Assembly (NCBI RefSeq): GCF_039729195.1
Contig: NZ_CP155796.1
Coordinates: forward strand, 2,356,001 to 2,420,000
Reading direction: 5' to 3'
Length of the DNA: 64,000 bases
From: Mycobacterium sp. DL
GTDB lineage: Bacteria; Actinomycetota; Actinomycetes; Mycobacteriales; Mycobacteriaceae
The notes beneath the pieces were generated by a model that saw nothing but the letters and a program-made list of their open reading frames with translations, was not told the DNA's origin and searched no databases. Shown one piece after another: positions 37,481 to 46,669 of the stretch (the stretch's first letter is position 1; every line of letters starts with the position of its first letter). A program made the translations under genes and the position numbers.

Positions 37481-38571
37481 TGTACCGACCACGGACGTTA
37501 GGGACGGCGTGGCGTGGTGACATGAAGAAGACCTCCGAGTGAAGTGCGAGCTGTCTAGGAACACACCACTCACTCTGGAGGTCTTCGTGGTCCACCGTAA
37601 CGCCCCGCTGTCAGAAACCGGTCGCCTGCGCCTGGCTCGTTGCATTGTTGAGGACGGCTGGTCGCTGCGCCGAGCCGCCGAACGGTTCCAGGTCGCGGTC
37701 ACCACCGCCCAGCGGTGGGCGCAGCGCTACCGCCAGGAGGGGCCGGCTGGGATGGCTGACCGCAGCTCACGGCCCCATCGCAGCCCCAATCAGACCCCGA
37801 CGCGCACCGAACGCCGCATCATCAAAGTCCGGGTGCTGCGCCGGTGGGGCCCGGCCCGAATCGCCTATCTGCTGGGCCTCAACGTGTCCACGGTGCATCG
37901 GGTCTTACGCCGCTACCGAGTCGCGCGATTGCGATGGCTGGACCGCCCGACGGGGCGTGTCATCCGCCGAATGGAGTCCGCTGCTCCCGGCGATCTGGTG
38001 CATGTCGATGTCAAGAAACTCGGCAAGATCCCCGCCGGCGGCGGCTGGCGCAAACTGGGCCGCACGGCGGGCAACCGCAACTCCAACGCCGACAAGAGCA
38101 GCGGGGTCTTCAGCAAGTACCGCAACCCGGTGCGCGGCTATCACTTTCTGCACACCGCCCTTGATGCCCACTCCCGGCTGGCCTACTCGGAAATGCTGAC
38201 AGATGAACGCAAAGAAACCGCCGCAGAGTTCTGGACCCGGGCCAACGCCTGGTTCCTAGAGAACGGCATCGCTGTGCGAAATGTGTTGACCGACAATGGC
38301 TCCTGCTACAGATCGCACGCGTTCCGTGATGCGCTCGGCGACATCAAGCATCGCAGGACCCGACCCTATCGACCGCAGACCAACGGCAAGGTGGAGCGAT
38401 TTCACCGCACCCTTGCCGATGAATGGGCCTACGTGCGGCTCTACACCAGCGACGCCGAACGTTGCGCCGAGTTCCCGCTCTGGGTGCATCACTACAATCA
38501 CCACCGCGGCCACACCTCACTCAAGGGTCAAGCACCCGCCAGCCGCGTATCTAACCTCTCAGGTCAGTACA
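37481..38571 (+). mobile_element. IS481-family insertion sequence
   Basis: The element is 1091 bp long. Its terminal inverted repeats start TGTACCGACC at the left end and TGTACTGACC (reverse complement) at the right, matching at 19 of 26 positions. The flanks are identical GTTAGG hexamers (37475-37480 and 38572-38577), a 6-bp target duplication. One transposase gene fills it. Intact ends, an open frame and a perfect duplication point to recent insertion. Confidence 0.93.
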
Positions 38572-38576
38572 GTTAG
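37587..38576 (+). CDS. IS481-family transposase
   Basis: The product has 329 residues. An N-terminal helix-turn-helix (RLARCIVEDGWSLRRAAERFQVAVTTAQRW) is followed by a DDE integrase core: Asp in DLVHVDVKKL, Asp in VLTDNGSCY and Glu in GKVERFHRTL. GTG 37587 (VHRNAPLSETGRLRL) matches the family N-terminus better than the longer open frame. The frame runs through the right inverted repeat, and its TAG stop is supplied by the target duplication. Confidence 0.93.
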   Translation: MVHRNAPLSETGRLRLARCIVEDGWSLRRAAERFQVAVTTAQRWAQRYRQEGPAGMADRSSRPHRSPNQTPTRTERRIIKVRVLRRWGPARIAYLLGLNVSTVHRVLRRYRVARLRWLDRPTGRVIRRMESAAPGDLVHVDVKKLGKIPAGGGWRKLGRTAGNRNSNADKSSGVFSKYRNPVRGYHFLHTALDAHSRLAYSEMLTDERKETAAEFWTRANAWFLENGIAVRNVLTDNGSCYRSHAFRDALGDIKHRRTRPYRPQTNGKVERFHRTLADEWAYVRLYTSDAERCAEFPLWVHHYNHHRGHTSLKGQAPASRVSNLSGQYS

Positions 38577-38577
38577 G
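38572..38577. repeat. Right copy of IS target-site duplication
   Basis: GTTAGG immediately after the right inverted repeat; contains the stop codon of ald (minus strand TAA, 38575-38573) and that of the transposase (TAG, 38574-38576). Confidence 0.85.
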
Positions 38578-39688
38578 CCAGCAGGTCGGCGGGGTCGGTG
38601 AACGGGAGGTCGAGATCGGCGGCCACCTGTTCGGACAGCAGCGCGCCCTCGTGTGTCGACAGGCCCTTCGCCAGCGAGTCGTCGGCAGCGCAGGCGGCCT
38701 TCCGGCCCTTGTCGGCGAGTTTGAGCACGTACGGCATGGTGGCGTTGGTCAGCGCGAACGTCGAGGTCCGCGGTACCGCACCGGGCATGTTGGCAACGCA
38801 GTAGAACACGGTGTCGTGGACGGCGAAGGTGGGATCGTCATGGGTGGTGGGCCGGGAGTCCTCGAAGCAGCCGCCCTGATCGATGGCGATGTCGACCAAC
38901 ACCGCACCCGATTTCATCTGCGCGACAGTCGAATTGGTGACCAGCTTGGGCGCCTTGGCGCCGGGCACCAGCACCGCGCCGATCACCAGGTCGGCTTGCT
39001 TGACCGCGTCCTCGAGTTCGAGCGTCGACGAGTAGCGGGTCTCGATCGCGCCGCCGTACTCGGCGTCGATCTTGCGCAGGATGTTGATGTTGAGGTCGAA
39101 CACGGTGACATGAGCGCCCATGCCCCACGCGACGGCGGCCGCGTTGTCACCGGCCATTCCGCCGCCGATGACGACGACCTTGGCCGGTGCGACGCCGGGG
39201 ACGCCGCCCATCAGCACACCGCGACCGCCCTGGGTGCGCATCAGGTGGTATGCGCCGACCTGTGCGGCGAGGCGTCCGGCGACCTCGCTCATCGGCGCCA
39301 GAAGCGGAAGCGCACCGTCAGCGGTCTGCACGGTCTCATAGGCGATCGACGTGGTTCCCGAGGCCATCAGCGCATCGGTGCAGGGTTTGGACGCCGCCAG
39401 GTGCAGATAGGTGAAAAGCGTCTGGCCCTTGCGCATCCGGCTGTACTCGGCCTCGATCGGCTCCTTGACCTTGAGCAGCAGGTCGGCCTCGGCCCACACT
39501 TCGTCGGCGGTGTTGATGACCTGCGCGCCGGCGGCCTTGAAGTCACTGTCGGAGATCGCCGAGCCGGCGCCGGCGCCGGCCTGCACCAGAACGTCATGAC
39601 CGCGGCGGGTCAGCTCGGCCACGCCTGCCGGGGTGATGGCGACGCGGTACTCGTTGTTCTTGATCTCGGTCGGGATGCCGACACGCAT
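38573..39688 (-). CDS. ald: Alanine dehydrogenase
   Basis: This NAD-dependent enzyme interconverts L-alanine with pyruvate and ammonium. The 371-residue product has the family N-terminus RVGIPTEIKNNEYRVAITPAGV, the conserved KVKEP lysine region, and the Rossmann segment VVVIGGGMAGDNAAAVAWGMGA. A GAGGAG ribosome site precedes the ATG. Its stop codon lies in the IS target duplication, so the coding sequence is complete. It is divergent from an AsnC/Lrp regulator, as in M. tuberculosis (Rv2780/Rv2779c). Confidence 0.96.
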   Translation of the reverse strand: MRVGIPTEIKNNEYRVAITPAGVAELTRRGHDVLVQAGAGAGSAISDSDFKAAGAQVINTADEVWAEADLLLKVKEPIEAEYSRMRKGQTLFTYLHLAASKPCTDALMASGTTSIAYETVQTADGALPLLAPMSEVAGRLAAQVGAYHLMRTQGGRGVLMGGVPGVAPAKVVVIGGGMAGDNAAAVAWGMGAHVTVFDLNINILRKIDAEYGGAIETRYSSTLELEDAVKQADLVIGAVLVPGAKAPKLVTNSTVAQMKSGAVLVDIAIDQGGCFEDSRPTTHDDPTFAVHDTVFYCVANMPGAVPRTSTFALTNATMPYVLKLADKGRKAACAADDSLAKGLSTHEGALLSEQVAADLDLPFTDPADLLA

Positions 39689-39713
39689 GATCGCTCCTCA
39701 GAATCGTGGTGGG

Positions 39714-39751
39714 TTGCGTTCAATTGTGAAGAACTGCCCGATTGGACGCAA
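39714..39751. promoter_or_regulatory. Inverted repeat in the ald/aldR gap (candidate Lrp-type operator)
   Basis: Arms TTGCGTTCAAT (39714-39724) and ATTGGACGCAA (39741-39751) match at 10 of 11 positions and are 16 nt apart, in the 95-bp gap between divergent start codons. Lrp/AsnC regulators bind such dyads. Confidence 0.5.
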
Positions 39752-39783
39752 TAATAACGACAACAATTCGCTACGATGTGGAA

Positions 39784-40299
39784 ATGGCTGAAGAATCGCC
39801 GGAGTACGGGCGACGAGAAGCGCGACCGTCGAAGGATGTTCGGCCCAGCCCCGTGGACGACGTCGATCGCCGGATTCTGACCGCTCTGCATGCCGACGCC
39901 CGCATGTCCAACAGCGCATTGGCCGACCTCGTCGGAATCGCGCCGTCGACGTGTCACGGGAGGGTGCGCAGGTTGCAGGACATCGGGGTGATCCGTGGAT
40001 TCCACGCCGACATCGACCCGGCGGCGATCGGCCTGAACCTGCAGGCGATGATCTCGGTCAACCTGCAGTTCAACGCGCGCAGCAAGATCCGCAACTTCAT
40101 CCAGCAGATCCGCCGGAAGCCCCAGGTGATGGATGTCTACTTCCTCGCGGGCGCCGACGACTTCATCCTGCACGTCGCCGCGCGCGACACCGACGATCTG
40201 CGCTCGTTCGTGGTGGAGAATCTGAACGCCGACGAGGATGTCGCCGGGACGCAGACCTCTCTGATCTTCGAGCATCTCCGGGGTGCGTCGCCGTTGTGA
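39784..40299 (+). CDS. aldR: Lrp/AsnC-family regulator of ald
   Basis: The product has 171 residues. The N-terminal helix-turn-helix (DDVDRRILTALHADARMSNSALADLVGIAPSTCHGRV) is followed by a RAM effector domain (VMDVYFLAGADDFILHVAARD). It is divergent from ald, the place of AldR (Rv2779c), which controls ald in response to amino acids. A TACGAT box ends 6 nt before ATG 39784, favouring this start over the upstream ATG. Confidence 0.87.
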   Translation: MAEESPEYGRREARPSKDVRPSPVDDVDRRILTALHADARMSNSALADLVGIAPSTCHGRVRRLQDIGVIRGFHADIDPAAIGLNLQAMISVNLQFNARSKIRNFIQQIRRKPQVMDVYFLAGADDFILHVAARDTDDLRSFVVENLNADEDVAGTQTSLIFEHLRGASPL

Positions 40300-41222
40300 G
40301 CGAAGGCGGCGGTCGCGTCGGTCAGCGAACCAGTTCGGGATGGAACGTCGTGACCATGCGTCGGATTCCCGTCACGCCAGTCGACCGTGGTGCCGCCGGT
40401 GAGCTCACGCATCCGGGTGGCATCGGTGGGCCCGCCGCGCAACGCCTGGAGACTTTCCTCGAAGACCGGCTCCCGCTCGACCAGCGAACCGATGTGCGAG
40501 GCCCACTCCTGAAGACTGACTTCCTGTTCCCCACACCAGTTGACCGTCGTGGCTGGTACTGACGCGGCGTCGAGCAGCTTGGGCAGAGTCGCGATGATGT
40601 CGTCCTCGTGGATCGGGTTGTAGTGCGCCGGCCCTCCGGGTGGAACCGGGATCGGAACGCCATTCAGCAACATCTCTATGTGATAGAACGGCCAGCCGCC
40701 GTAGTTGCCGTACGGCACGTTCAGGCGTGCGATGACGGTCGGCGTGCCGAGGGTGCGCGCCATCGAACGTGCCACCACTTCGCCGGCGATCTTGGAGATC
40801 GAGTAGGTGGGGAACAGCGACTTGTGATTGTCGCCGAGGGCAGTTGCCTCGGTGCGGGGCTCGTCGTCCGGCGGGTCGTACACGGCGGCTGAGGAGCATT
40901 GCAGAAACGCTTTCGCGTCAGGGCAATGCGCCATCAGCAGGCCGACTGATTCTGCGTTGGCACTGAGATCCTTGTCCCAGCGGCCACTCTTGGCCACCGC
41001 CAGATTGAGCACATAGTCGAAGTCGGAGGGAATGCCCGAAAAATCGCCAGAGGCCAGATTGACTGTCGTGCAACGAATCCCTGCCGCCTCCAGATCGGCG
41101 CGAGCCGAGGCATCTTTGAAGCGGGCGATGCCCCACACTTCGTTGTCGGCCGCGAGTGCTTTGGCCAGCGGAGTCGCGACTTGGCCTGTCGGGCCGGTGA
41201 CCAGGATCTTGTAGCCGCGCAC
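40137..41222 (-). pseudogene. NAD-dependent epimerase/dehydratase with C-terminal frameshift
   Basis: This SDR-type sugar-nucleotide epimerase-like protein has a Rossmann motif ILVTGPTGQVATPLAKAL and catalytic YSISK. The first about 285 residues look normal to VDWRDG. The natural end (IRRMVTTFHPELVR, stop at 40322) lies in another frame. One extra G in the GGG at 40368-40370 causes the switch, and the frame then runs 185 bp into antisense of aldR. The catalytic domain is complete, so activity may persist. An assembly error is equally possible. Confidence 0.72.
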
Positions 41223-41231
41223 GGGTCGGTT

Positions 41232-41603
41232 CTACGCCGCTGTCAGCGTGACGTTGTACAGGCTCACAGCCACGTCGTCGGGCAGGATGTCGACAAACGT
41301 CGGCGCGTCGCGCAGCGCACCGCCCGTGGCGATGATGTTGGCGGGAGATGTTCCTGCACAGGGGAAGTCGCGACACCGCAGCCAGTAGCCCGGAGCGCTC
41401 TGGTAGGGCCGCATGCTGGGAGACTGGTCGACGCGGTAACGGCCCGGTGGGATGAACGTGGTCGCCCAGCCCTCGCGCGGCTGGGTGCTGACGCCGAACA
41501 CGCCATTGCTGCCGTAACTCCCCGGAGATGCGATGGCCGGCGCAGCCAGGACACCCGCGGATGCCAGGCCGGCGGCAATCACGGCGGAAACAATGCTCTT
41601 CAC
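41232..41603 (-). CDS. Small secreted protein of unknown function
   Basis: The product has 123 residues from GTG 41603. A signal peptide (VSAVIAAGLASAGVLAAPAIASP) ends near residue 26. The mature domain has GVFGVSTQPREGWATTFIPPGRYRVDQSP and one cysteine pair (LRCRDFPCAG), a pattern common in mycobacterial secreted hypotheticals. It follows the epimerase on the same strand, upstream of it by 9 bp, and may be co-transcribed. Confidence 0.68.
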   Translation of the reverse strand: MKSIVSAVIAAGLASAGVLAAPAIASPGSYGSNGVFGVSTQPREGWATTFIPPGRYRVDQSPSMRPYQSAPGYWLRCRDFPCAGTSPANIIATGGALRDAPTFVDILPDDVAVSLYNVTLTAA

Positions 41604-41792
41604 ACCATGGAGCGTAGACAGCGCGTCACGGATCTTTGCTGTCTTCGGGTAAGTCGCCACCATCGGGCGGGTCGTCGCCGGGCAACTTCCCCCGCCCAGC
41701 AACGCTCAGCATGTCAGGCCGGAATCACCGACAAATCCACAGTCCCCGATGGTGCGGACTGGCGAGTTGTCGGCAACCGATATCTGCAGCGG

Positions 41793-43328
41793 TCAGGCTG
41801 CTTGGTTGTCGGGTGGTGCGGGTCCGCCGGGTTCGCTGGTGTGGTCGCTCGGTTGGGGGTCGAGTTCCTCGTGGGTGATGGGTTCGGGGGCAACCCGCTC
41901 AGGGTCGATCGGTTCAGGGTCGATCGGCTCGGACGCGATCGGTTCGGCGTCGCCGGGTCGGGGTTCATCTGGTGGGCGGAGGAGGGCTTCGGGGCGGTGG
42001 TAGTAGTTGATCCGCGCTTGGCCGGTGTCCAGTCCCGGTGGTGGGATCCATTCGACCTCGTGGCGATCGTTCATCCGGGTGGTCCAGCCGCCGTGGGTGT
42101 TGACCATTCTGTTGTCGGGTCCACACGCGAGGCCGAGGTCGTCGATGTTGGTGTTGCCGCCGTCGTTCCAGTCGGCGGTGGCGTGGTGGACTTGGGTGCC
42201 GTAGATGCCGACGGTGCAGCCGGGTTTGGTGCAGCCGCCGTCGCGGGCGGCGAGCATGAGCCGTTGGGCGATCGAGGCGACGCGTTTGGTGCGGAACAGG
42301 TCCAGGGCGGATCCGGTGGCGCGGTCGAATACCGCGAGGCTGTGGTGGGCGTGGGCGCCGAGGCGGATCACGTCGTTGATCGGCATGACGGTGCCACCGC
42401 CGGTGACACCGACCCCGGCTCTGCTCTCGAGGTCTTGCAGGGTGGTGCGGATGATGACCATGACCGGCAGTCCGTTGAGCTGTCCGAGTTCCCCGCTCAT
42501 CAGCGCGATCCGCCCGGCCACCACCAGCGCGTCGTGTTGGCGTTGCGCCAGCGACCGGTGGTCGTTGTCGATCTGAGCCTGACTCGGTGTGCCCGAGGTG
42601 CACGGTTGCGCATCGTCGGGGTTGCACATGCCGGGGGCGGCGTATTTGGCGAAGATCGGCTCCCACACCGCCCACGCCTCGGGGGTCAGCTCTGCGGTGA
42701 GCGGTGTCATCAGATCGGCGCGTTGTTTACCTGCCGACACACCGCGTTTGCGGGCGCGTTCGGTGTCGTCGGGTTCGGGGCCGTCCTGATCGAGCAGGAA
42801 CAACGCCCGCGCGGCTTCGCCTTCGAGTTCTTTGGGTCCGACACCGACCGCGACGCGCACCAGGTCGACTTCGAACTGGGCGGCGGTGGCCGCGTCGACG
42901 AAACTCGGGAGTTTTTTGACCGCAGCGCGGATCACCGCGACATGCTCGCTGGTGATCAGCCCGAGGTCTTGGGCGGCCGCGGTCGCCGGCAGCGCGGCAG
43001 GGAGGGGTTCGCCGGTGATGGTGCGCCGCGGCGCCAACACCGCCGCATCGTTCAGCCGACGATTCGCTTCGGCCCCCGAGAGGCGCCAGCGGACGGTCAG
43101 GACGTCTTTCCAGGACTTGGCACCCAGCTGCTGTGGAGTGGTCTCGGTCTGCAGCCGGGCCAACAACCGCTGCCTCACCGCCGGGAGCTGGCACCCCAAC
43201 GTTTCGAGCTCGTCGAGGGGTCCGATCAGCTCAGCGCGGGTCAGCAGGTCGATGTCGCAGGCAGCGACCGCGTCGAAGGCGGCCCGTAACGCGGTCACCG
43301 CCTCCTGCAAAACCGCCGTACCCGACAT
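41793..43328 (-). CDS. 13E12-type DUF222/HNH endonuclease domain protein
   Basis: The product has 511 residues from ATG 43328; an ATG at 43343 is also possible. The DUF222 domain fills the N-terminal two-thirds. An HNH module follows (GCTKPGCTVGIYGTQVHHATADWNDGG, then LACGPDNRMV). The C-terminal tail is a degenerate acidic Glu-Pro-Ile-Asp-Pro repeat. Such 13E12-repeat proteins occur in many copies in mycobacteria, have unclear function and are often treated as mobile or selfish. A LexA-like box overlaps the start region. Confidence 0.82.
   Translation of the reverse strand: MSGTAVLQEAVTALRAAFDAVAACDIDLLTRAELIGPLDELETLGCQLPAVRQRLLARLQTETTPQQLGAKSWKDVLTVRWRLSGAEANRRLNDAAVLAPRRTITGEPLPAALPATAAAQDLGLITSEHVAVIRAAVKKLPSFVDAATAAQFEVDLVRVAVGVGPKELEGEAARALFLLDQDGPEPDDTERARKRGVSAGKQRADLMTPLTAELTPEAWAVWEPIFAKYAAPGMCNPDDAQPCTSGTPSQAQIDNDHRSLAQRQHDALVVAGRIALMSGELGQLNGLPVMVIIRTTLQDLESRAGVGVTGGGTVMPINDVIRLGAHAHHSLAVFDRATGSALDLFRTKRVASIAQRLMLAARDGGCTKPGCTVGIYGTQVHHATADWNDGGNTNIDDLGLACGPDNRMVNTHGGWTTRMNDRHEVEWIPPPGLDTGQARINYYHRPEALLRPPDEPRPGDAEPIASEPIDPEPIDPERVAPEPITHEELDPQPSDHTSEPGGPAPPDNQAA
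41868..41957 (-). repeat. Short tandem repeat in the HNH gene tail
   Basis: A degenerate 15-bp unit with GATCGGTTC/GGGTCGATCGG cores encodes EPIDPEPIDPE-like tail repeats in the DUF222/HNH protein. Confidence 0.5.
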
Positions 43329-43331
43329 GCT

Positions 43332-43347
43332 TCGAACATACATTCGA
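43332..43347. promoter_or_regulatory. LexA (SOS) box-like palindrome at the HNH gene start
   Basis: TCGAACATACATTCGA matches the mycobacterial SOS box TCGAAC-N4-GTTCGA except for one base (A for G). It lies 4 bp upstream of the ATG at 43328. From memory, some 13E12-type genes of M. tuberculosis belong to the LexA regulon. Confidence 0.55.
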
Positions 43348-43456
43348 CCACCGACAAAACCGCTCGGAGTGTGAACCTTGAAACCGCAGTGACACAAGTG
43401 AATTGAGTGGCGAAAGCGGTAGGCCCGAGTGCCGTCGGGCGGCACGTTAGGGTTAG

Positions 43457-44651
<1,195 letters not shown>

Positions 44652-44655
<4 letters not shown>

Positions 44656-45107
44656 GTAAGACGCTGCTGATCGTGCACCACACGCCGTCGCCGCACTGCC
44701 AGGAGATGCTCGAGGCGGTGCTTTCCGGTGCCACCGATCCCGAGATCGACGGCGTCGAGGTGGTGCGCCGGCCCGCGCTGACGGTGTCCTCGGTGGAGAT
44801 GCTGGAAGCTGACGGGTATGTGCTGGGAACGCCGGCGAACCTGGGCTATATCTCGGGCGCTCTCAAACACGCGTTTGATCAGAGTTACTACCAGCTGATC
44901 GATTCGACGTCGGGCCGCCCGTTCGGTCTGTACCTCCACGGCAACGAGGGCACCGAGGGAGCCGAGCGTGCAGTGAACGGAATCACCACGGGGCTGCAGT
45001 GGGAGCGTGCCGCAGAGACGGTTGTCGTGTCGGGCAAGCCGACGAAGGCCGATCTGGAAGCATGCTGGAATCTCGGTGCGACGGTTGCTGCTCGATTAAT
45101 GGAATGA
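44652..45107 (+). CDS. Flavodoxin-like / NADPH-dependent FMN reductase family protein
   Basis: The 151-residue product has a flavodoxin fold: TLLIVHHTPSPHCQEML at the phosphate-binding loop, DGYVLGTPANLGYISGALKHAFDQ at the isoalloxazine region and LHGNEGTEGA. It resembles Rv2771c. It probably uses FMN; the substrate is unknown. It is the third gene of the dapB operon. Confidence 0.8.
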
Positions 45108-45180
45108 CGCGGCCAGTCGCGCCGCATACACGACGGTGGAAACCGGCGAGCCGAATCGGCCTGTCGTGGGCGACCGAACC

Positions 45181-45186
45181 TACAAT
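45181..45186 (+). promoter_or_regulatory. Candidate -10 box upstream of the 45253 gene
   Basis: TACAAT matches the SigA -10 pattern, about 65 bp upstream of ATG 45253. No clear -35. Confidence 0.35.
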
Positions 45187-45252
45187 CACATGCGGGTGCG
45201 CTCGTGGAACGGCACGTTCAATGCAGACCCCTGACGCTCGCTGAGGAGTCAC

Positions 45253-45712
45253 ATGCCGGGTATCGCCGAAATCGCCATGGCCGGCGCACCGATCGCCGGT
45301 GGGGCACTGCTGGGGTCTTGCCGCAGGCGGCTTCAAAGGTCCTGATGTTCGGGCGTCGATCAAGACCGACATGGACCTTCTGGACCGCATCCCGCCCGAG
45401 GATGTCGAGCGCCGCGCCGAACTGCAGCGGGTGATCGACCTTCGGATCGACGACATCGTCGCGGCGGTCGACAAGAACCGCCAGATCCGCGAGCTTGCGA
45501 CCTCCTACGAGGGCAACTGGCGCGACATCGTCGTGTTCATCTGCGCGATCCTGTTCACCATCGTCTGGTGGAACGTCAGCCACAGTCGGAGCAACTGGCT
45601 GATCCTGTTCATCGTGCTGATCATCCTGTCGATCATCGCCGGCGTCTACGCCGCGCGCGGCATCCTGCGCGGAGTGGCAACCTTCATGCACTCCCGCAAA
45701 CGCGCTCAGTAG
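45253..45712 (+). pseudogene. Small membrane protein with apparent +1 frameshift
   Basis: An AGGAG ribosome site 4 nt before ATG 45253 and the opening MPGIAEIAMAGAPIAGGALLG mark the true start. After the GGGG at 45312-45315 the matching continuation (LAAGGFKGPDVRASIKTDMDLL) is in another frame. One G fewer joins them into a single protein of about 152 residues with two C-terminal membrane segments (IVVFICAILFTIVWW, LILFIVLIILSIIAGVYA). A GTG at 45299 could start a shorter 137-residue product. The function is unknown. Confidence 0.65.
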
Positions 45713-46635
45713 TGGTAGGTGTCCGACGGCGCCGGGATGTGCACCGGGTCGTCGACGTCGTCGAACTCTGAGGGTTCGATCCCGTAGGCGCGTGCCAGAT
45801 CCAGGATTTTGTTGGCGCGTGCGATGCGCGGCAGATCCGAGCCGTTGCGGATCTCGCCGCCGTCGCGCTCGTACTCGACGAAAAACTCTTTGGCCCAACT
45901 GATCTCTTCGACCGACGGGGACAACCCCTCGTTGATGGTGGCGCACTGATCGGGTGTCAGGCAGATCTTGCCGGTCATGCCGAACTCCGCCGAGACGGCG
46001 GTGGCCTCGCTCAGCCGCAGCGCGCTGGAGCCCACCGTCGGCCCGTCGATGGCGCTCGGGAGGTGCGCTGCCTTCGCGGCGATCGTGAAGCGCGACCGCG
46101 CGTAGGCCAGTGTTGTCGGGTTATCCCCGAAGCCGGTGTCGCGGCGGAAGTCGCCGATGCCGAACGCGAGGCGGAATGTGCCTTTCGCCGCCGCGATCTC
46201 GGTGATCCGTTCCAGACCGCGAGCGGTCTCGACCAGGGCGACGATCGGCACTCCCGGGAGTCGTTTGGCGGTTTCGGTGACATGGTCGACCGATTCGACC
46301 ATCGCGAGCATCACCCCGCCCACCGACGTCCCGGCCAGCATCTCCAGATCGCCCGCCCACCATGGGGTTCCGAACCCGTTGACGCGCACCCAATCGGTGT
46401 TGCCCTCGGCGAGCCAGCGGGTCACGTTGCCGGATGCGGTCGCCTTGTCCTTCGGTGCGACAGCGTCCTCGATGTCGAGGACGACGATGTCGGCCCGCGA
46501 GTCGGCCGCGGACTGGAAGCGCTCGTACTGGGCGCCGTTGACCAGCAGCCAGCTACGGGCCAGCACTGGATCGATGCGGGTTCCGCGCTCATGGGAGGTC
46601 GGATCGCCGAAGGTCTGGTCATACACGGCGTTCAT
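45706..46635 (-). CDS. CitE-like CoA ester lyase (HpcH/HpaI aldolase family)
   Basis: The 309-residue TIM-barrel protein is of the citrate-lyase-beta/malyl-CoA lyase group. It contains SWLLVNGAQYERFQSA, VVLDIEDAVAPKDK with the metal-binding Asp/Glu, VRVNGFGTPWW, VALVETARGLERI and the C-terminal KICLTPDQCATIN. It may split or hydrolyse a malyl- or methylmalyl-type CoA ester; the substrate is not clear. It overlaps the convergent membrane-protein gene by 7 bp. Confidence 0.85.
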   Translation of the reverse strand: MNAVYDQTFGDPTSHERGTRIDPVLARSWLLVNGAQYERFQSAADSRADIVVLDIEDAVAPKDKATASGNVTRWLAEGNTDWVRVNGFGTPWWAGDLEMLAGTSVGGVMLAMVESVDHVTETAKRLPGVPIVALVETARGLERITEIAAAKGTFRLAFGIGDFRRDTGFGDNPTTLAYARSRFTIAAKAAHLPSAIDGPTVGSSALRLSEATAVSAEFGMTGKICLTPDQCATINEGLSPSVEEISWAKEFFVEYERDGGEIRNGSDLPRIARANKILDLARAYGIEPSEFDDVDDPVHIPAPSDTYHY

Positions 46636-46669
46636 GGTCGCTCATCGGGCACTTCCCGGGCAAAACGGT

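Noticed and set aside
37539..37586. Longer transposase start at 37539
   Set aside because: The added 16 residues lack family similarity; GTG 37587 begins the conserved VHRNAPL segment.
39742..39783. Earlier ATG start for the AsnC regulator at 39742
   Set aside because: It would place the dyad arm and the TACGAT box inside the coding region; the ATG at 39784 fits the leaderless pattern.
41181..43289. 702-codon plus-strand frame opposite the HNH gene
   Set aside because: The minus-strand frame has DUF222 and HNH motifs; the plus frame is Gly/Val/Arg low-complexity without motifs.
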